Of a DNA stretch of 64,000 nucleotides, positions 60,019 to 64,000 are shown piece after piece. Source of the stretch: Strigamia acuminata (Eukaryota; Arthropoda; Chilopoda; Geophilomorpha; Linotaeniidae); assembly GCA_949358305.1 (NCBI GenBank), contig OX442319.1, positions 310,001-374,000 on the forward strand, written 5' to 3'. The notes beneath the pieces are model-generated. The model did not search any database, had not been told where the DNA came from, and was given only the letters and a program-made list of their open reading frames with translations. Every line of letters begins with the position of its first letter. Position 1 is the first letter of the stretch. The position numbers and the translations under genes were made by a program.

Positions 60019-63000
60019 TTAATCCTCCGCCAAGCTTACGTATCCATAAGCCAAAGTATGAATACAATCATCTAATATCACTCGTTTCTTGTCTTTTGCC
60101 GACAATGCCAATTTGTCCACCTCGACCGTTGTGAGAACGTGCAGTTTTGATTTGATCGTTTCAAATTTCAATCTGTGGGCCTCCCGTTCTCCGAACAATA
60201 TCTTCTTGTACGCCTCCAAGTCCAGCTCTTGCTCCACGACGGCCTTCTTTATACCTTTACATCGCATGCTCGTTTTCCCATTCACGTTATATGCGTAGCA
60301 TTTGGCTCTTAGCCCTACAAACTCTTCTATCGGCTCGCCGGCGGTCTCGTCTTTGAAACATCCTATGACGCGCCTGTTCCTACCATCAGGTGGGTTGTAA
60401 TTAGACAGATCCATCACTTCTGGTATTTCTTCTCTGAAGAACGAGTAGACCGACGGAGCTTCTATTTCGTACATCAAACTATCCGTATCTGTCATCAGCA
60501 ATCTCAGCTTGTCTGAGAATTTTTTTTTCATGACGTTGTAATGAAAGTCATATAGAAAGCATTTAGACAAGTCCAGGATAGTTAAACCGCTGTAAATAGG
60601 TTTGTCTAACGTCAATTCCAGCTTTCGGCGTTCAACCAACACCAGTTTTTCGTTTAAATTTTTTTTTCCTTTGAAACCGACGTGGTTGACGTGAGTATTC
60701 AAGTCTTTTGCATTGTTTACCAGATAAAATTGTCTATATTTCCTCACATCTTGTAGAGTTTTTCCAAATACGGAATTGTTAGCTAATTTCGCCAATTCCT
60801 GCTCAAAATCACTGGTAGCTGACTTCCGTTTCTCAATATTCAATTCGATATACTTGGCCAGCCACGGTTTTTGCTCAAACGTCAGCACTCTTTTTATTTT
60901 CATCAACGTCATGCCCAGGGACAAGTACAATTGCAGAGCTCTGTAATGCAGAATGTAATTACAACGACCTTGCAAATGCGGGATTAATCTGGGAGAAGTG
61001 TCATCCCCAGAACGTATCATTTCCGGAGCCAAAGGCAAACAATTGTCGGACGAATGCAGTTCTTGCGGATATCCCAAATCCACTTCCAAGATGCATCCCA
61101 TCGTATCGTTCTCTCCCAATTTTAAAATCCGTTCTTGTGTCCATTCGGCTACATTATCGTCGAAGGCAAACTTGCCAACTGGTAGCGGTTTGCTCATTGC
61201 CCAGGAATACATGGAATTCGCATCCAAATAGATGATGTAACTCTCTGGTTTCTCGCAATCGTATCCCGATGCCAGAAGAGGATTATTGGCTTTGGCGTAG
61301 CGTTGACTGATAGTGGCAACACCGCCTCTTATTCCTTGTTCGACAAACATGTACATATCTGGATCAGACAGAAGCTCCAATTTAACTTCGGTGATGAGCA
61401 GCGCAGCGTCCCAAGAAAGACTTGGAAACGTGATGTAATGACAGGGGTCTAGCTTGTAGTGATTTAAACACATTTTTCTGAACTGTTCGAATATATCCGC
61501 CAACAACAGAGTGTCGGTCTTCAGATACAAATCGTGATATTCGCCCATGTTTTTAATTCCGAACGTTTTCCAAACTAACTGGGCATATTGGTATTCGTCG
61601 TCGGTTATGTTCTCAAATTCTTCTTTCGGCGGAAGTTTATCTTCTTGAAATTTTGACCAACCGGTCATATATCTGTAAGGGTACACTCCTTTCCTCAACA
61701 GAAAATCAATTTCCTAGCCTTTAAACTCGCTTCGAAAGACAGCGAACTGCGACTTCTTCTCTAGATTTTTTGCCAAATTGGATAAACTGCTCGCGAGAAA
61801 TTGGAAACTATCCATGAATTTTAACGTTACGACCTGTTTTGGATCATCACCGGTCTTGATTTTCAACGTGAACGATTTGTATAATTCCGAGTTTTCGGCG
61901 ATCATCGTCACTTTTTCTGACGCGACGGTCAAATGCGGCAATATTAGATGAAAATCATACTTTTTCCCATTATGGAAAATTATAGGCACAGATTTCCGCC
62001 AATGGTAGTTGAGGTTACAATTAGCAAGTGCGGCCCCACGAAACTTTCCGGTGAAATGGTTATGATCCAAGACTTTTGTCAAGCCTTTTAATTCTTCCAA
62101 GAATTCATCACCGCATAAGTAACACGTTGTTGCATTTCTATAGGCGATCCATTGAAGCAAAGTCATCGTTTTGGAATTGAATTGTTTATGTTCCAATTCG
62201 GAAAATTGCTGAACCACGGCTTTAATTTCCGCACGCAACGATTGCAAAAAATGATCGACGGCATCCTGACCTCTATACAGCTGTAACGGTCTGGAATAAG
62301 CTTCGTTCTCAGTGCACACTACTTTAAACGAATAACCGCACGGCTCGTGAGAATTAATGATTATCGAATGTAAAGTGGGTTCGCTCTCCGCATCAGGTAC
62401 TAAGAATGCCTCGAAATCGGCGTAACAAACGTACGGTAAAGGATAATTTTTTTTCTCACTTTTGAACGTACAGATAGCTCCTTCGTCGGGACATTTAGTG
62501 CTGCAGGCTTTATATTTCCCGCAGTATCGTTTATGCCTAACGAGCACTATGGCACTGGAAAACCCGTTCATACAGTTCATGCAATAATACCGCTTATGTT
62601 TATTGCCGGCGCTCAAGAGTCGTGAGAAATCCCTGATCCACATGTAATTATTTTGTTTCTTCAGTAGGTTAATAGTGATAAGGCGGTTCGTCAGAATATC
62701 TACTTTAATCGGAACAATGCGGGACTTGGGCAGCAACTCGAATACATTAATGTTCAAACTTACATTCTGTCTTTCGAACGTAAGCACTTCTTTCGGCCCC
62801 ACGGGAAAAACTAGCCCTTCGAGATTGAGTTTATTCATAAACTGTTCGTAATAATCCGCTCTGCAAACATGAACGGGGGCTGGATACAAGGCAGCTAATA
62901 CAGACCATAAAAAACTTTTTTGATCCGAGTTCTGGACATTTACAACGGCCTTTTTTTTCTGCAGACATTCGTCCAGTTCCTGATACGACGATTTTTCGGG

Positions 63001-64000
63001 AACGGAGTGGAATATCGACGCATGTTTGTCTCTTCCCACGCAGCTCTTGAATTGGTTATCGCAGTAGTGACACGGAAAATAACCCAGCAACCGTTTTGGA
63101 TCCCTCACAAGTCCGTAGCTATTCTTTCCGTAGAAGAATAGATCTACGTGATGTTTCCTGTTTCTGTGAACGGTAACGTATCTTTCCACGCGATCGCCAT
63201 TGCAATAATAAATAGTTACTTCGATATCGGGATTCTGCGACTGGAATTTTTCTAGGTTTCTGTAAGGCAGCGGAAATTCTAAGCCTTGCAAGTTCAATTC
63301 GTGCTCATACTTCAAGTAATTAGATATGCGTTCGGCATTAATAGCTACCGGATGTAAAGATGCAAGAATGGCCCAAACAAAAGACTTTCGCAAATCCATT
63401 TTAAAAGTCAAAACCGCTTTCTTATTGCGAATGACGGCCGATAAATCAATATTCGAACCCAATGGAAAGAAGATGGCATCTTTGCCCCATTCACCTTTCT
63501 GTTTTAAAATATCAAAATCAATTTTAAGAGCCTCTACACATACTAAACAGAAGTAGTCGTGAGTTTCTACATATTCAGCACTTTCTTCGGCCAGTTGCCT
63601 CGCAGCCAAATCCAAAATTGGATCAACATCATCCGTTAACATCACGAACGGCCCGGCCCGGTACCAAAAAAGAGCTGGCGACAATTTCACGGAATGCCGA
63701 TATCTCAATTGCATCATAACACTCACTTTGCACGAATTCATGTCGGCTGCAACTTCCGCCACCAAAGCACGGATATTTGGAGCGGCATCTTTAATCACAT
63801 CTTCTATTTCACAAATCCTTTCATCGAAATTGACCATGTACTCGCGCGATTGTCCATCAAAGATACCTTTATGAAGATAATACGGAACTGAGATAATCTT
63901 CTCAAAATCTTTATATTCGCCGCATTTCTTCAAAAGTTGATCCAAACCGACATTAAACTTGAAAGCCCTAGATAAATCGCCCCTTTTTCTTTTTCCTTTT
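60019..64000 (-). CDS. Protein-primed DNA polymerase B (interrupted by TAG; continues past window)
   Basis: One frame from the right edge to 60019, broken only by TAG at 61714-61716. Right part: an N-terminal region with VPYYLHKGIFDGQSREY, two tandem modules each starting KKAV and ending in a zinc-finger-like cluster (CHYCDNQF...RDKHASIFH; CMNCMNGF...RHKRYC), and exonuclease motifs YADFEAF and HNGKKYDFHL. Left part: YLKTDTLLLADIFE (Exo III), polymerase motifs A (YLDANSMYSWAM), B (KLANNSVFGKT) and C (MTDTDSLMYE). It replicates the element from its ends. The 16-bp gap to the fibre gene makes the two convergent. The stop probably inactivates it. Confidence 0.95.

Larger units (their letters stand above)
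49415..64000. mobile_element. Maverick/Polinton (adintovirus-like), right end outside window
   Basis: At least 14.6 kb with integrase, protein-primed PolB, packaging ATPase, two cysteine proteases, both capsid proteins and several family-specific proteins. Polintons replicate with PolB and integrate with a retrovirus-like integrase, and the capsid set implies a virion form. The gene order is leftward block (49415-51788), rightward block (51824-60002), then PolB leftward. It has two in-frame stops and a 1.2-kb MITE, so this copy is probably inactive. Closely related viral forms are called adintoviruses. Confidence 0.96.

Overview
This is animal (invertebrate) nuclear DNA, AT-rich and almost entirely built from transposable elements. 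The evidence is spliced exons with GT..AG borders, Copia, Gypsy and BEL/Pao LTR retrotransposons, TA- and TTAA-flanked MITEs, and a Maverick/Polinton that fills the right-hand quarter. I cannot name the species.

One host gene can be read. Eight small exons on the minus strand (38060 down to 1670) encode a continuous 233-codon stretch of a two-pore channel of the TPC1 (TPCN1-like) type: the first pore loop with its TTAN filter, segment IS6, the EF-hand linker, IIS1 and the start of IIS2. All seven internal splice phases agree. The exons total 699 bp but span 36.4 kb, because the introns are packed with transposons. One intron is 21.9 kb, another 12 kb. Earlier and later exons lie outside the window or were not found.

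Region by region. 1-4.4 kb: two TPC exons, a MITE with a 20-bp minisatellite, and a palindromic Tc1-like relic. 4.6-19.5 kb: nested insertions, with a complete young Copia (8720-15663, TSD ATCGA) inside a decayed Copia, which sits between the halves of an inverted-repeat element, itself next to a palindromic MITE. 19.5-25.4 kb: MITEs, minisatellites, TPC exons and two more copies of the palindromic family. 27.6-35 kb: minus-strand Gypsy relics (pol; gag and a fusion-type env with a 3' LTR). 35-42 kb: minisatellites, three TPC exons, and a 1.1-kb palindrome carrying tRNA-Ser-like sequence in both arms. 42.2-46.4 kb: a BEL/Pao element cut off before integrase. 46.5-49 kb: a 32-bp minisatellite, foldback DNA and one possible terminal exon of an unknown gene.

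49.4-64 kb: a Polinton/adintovirus-like element running off the right edge. Leftward genes: a small unknown protein, a divergent cysteine protease, an integrase with chromodomain, a phospholipase-A2-like domain and a zinc ribbon. Rightward genes: packaging ATPase, an uncharacterised Polinton protein, minor capsid protein, a small basic protein, major capsid protein, a glycine-rich hydrophobic protein, a second canonical protease and a coiled-coil fibre-like protein. A protein-primed DNA polymerase B converges from the right. It therefore has both a transposition and replication module and a virion module. Two in-frame stops (a UGA and a UAG) and several frame changes at poly-A runs suggest a decayed copy or homopolymer errors. 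The most unusual points are two different adenain-type proteases, the fibre-like gene, a duplicated module in the polymerase, and a MITE carrying a piggyBac-like insert in the capsid gene cluster.
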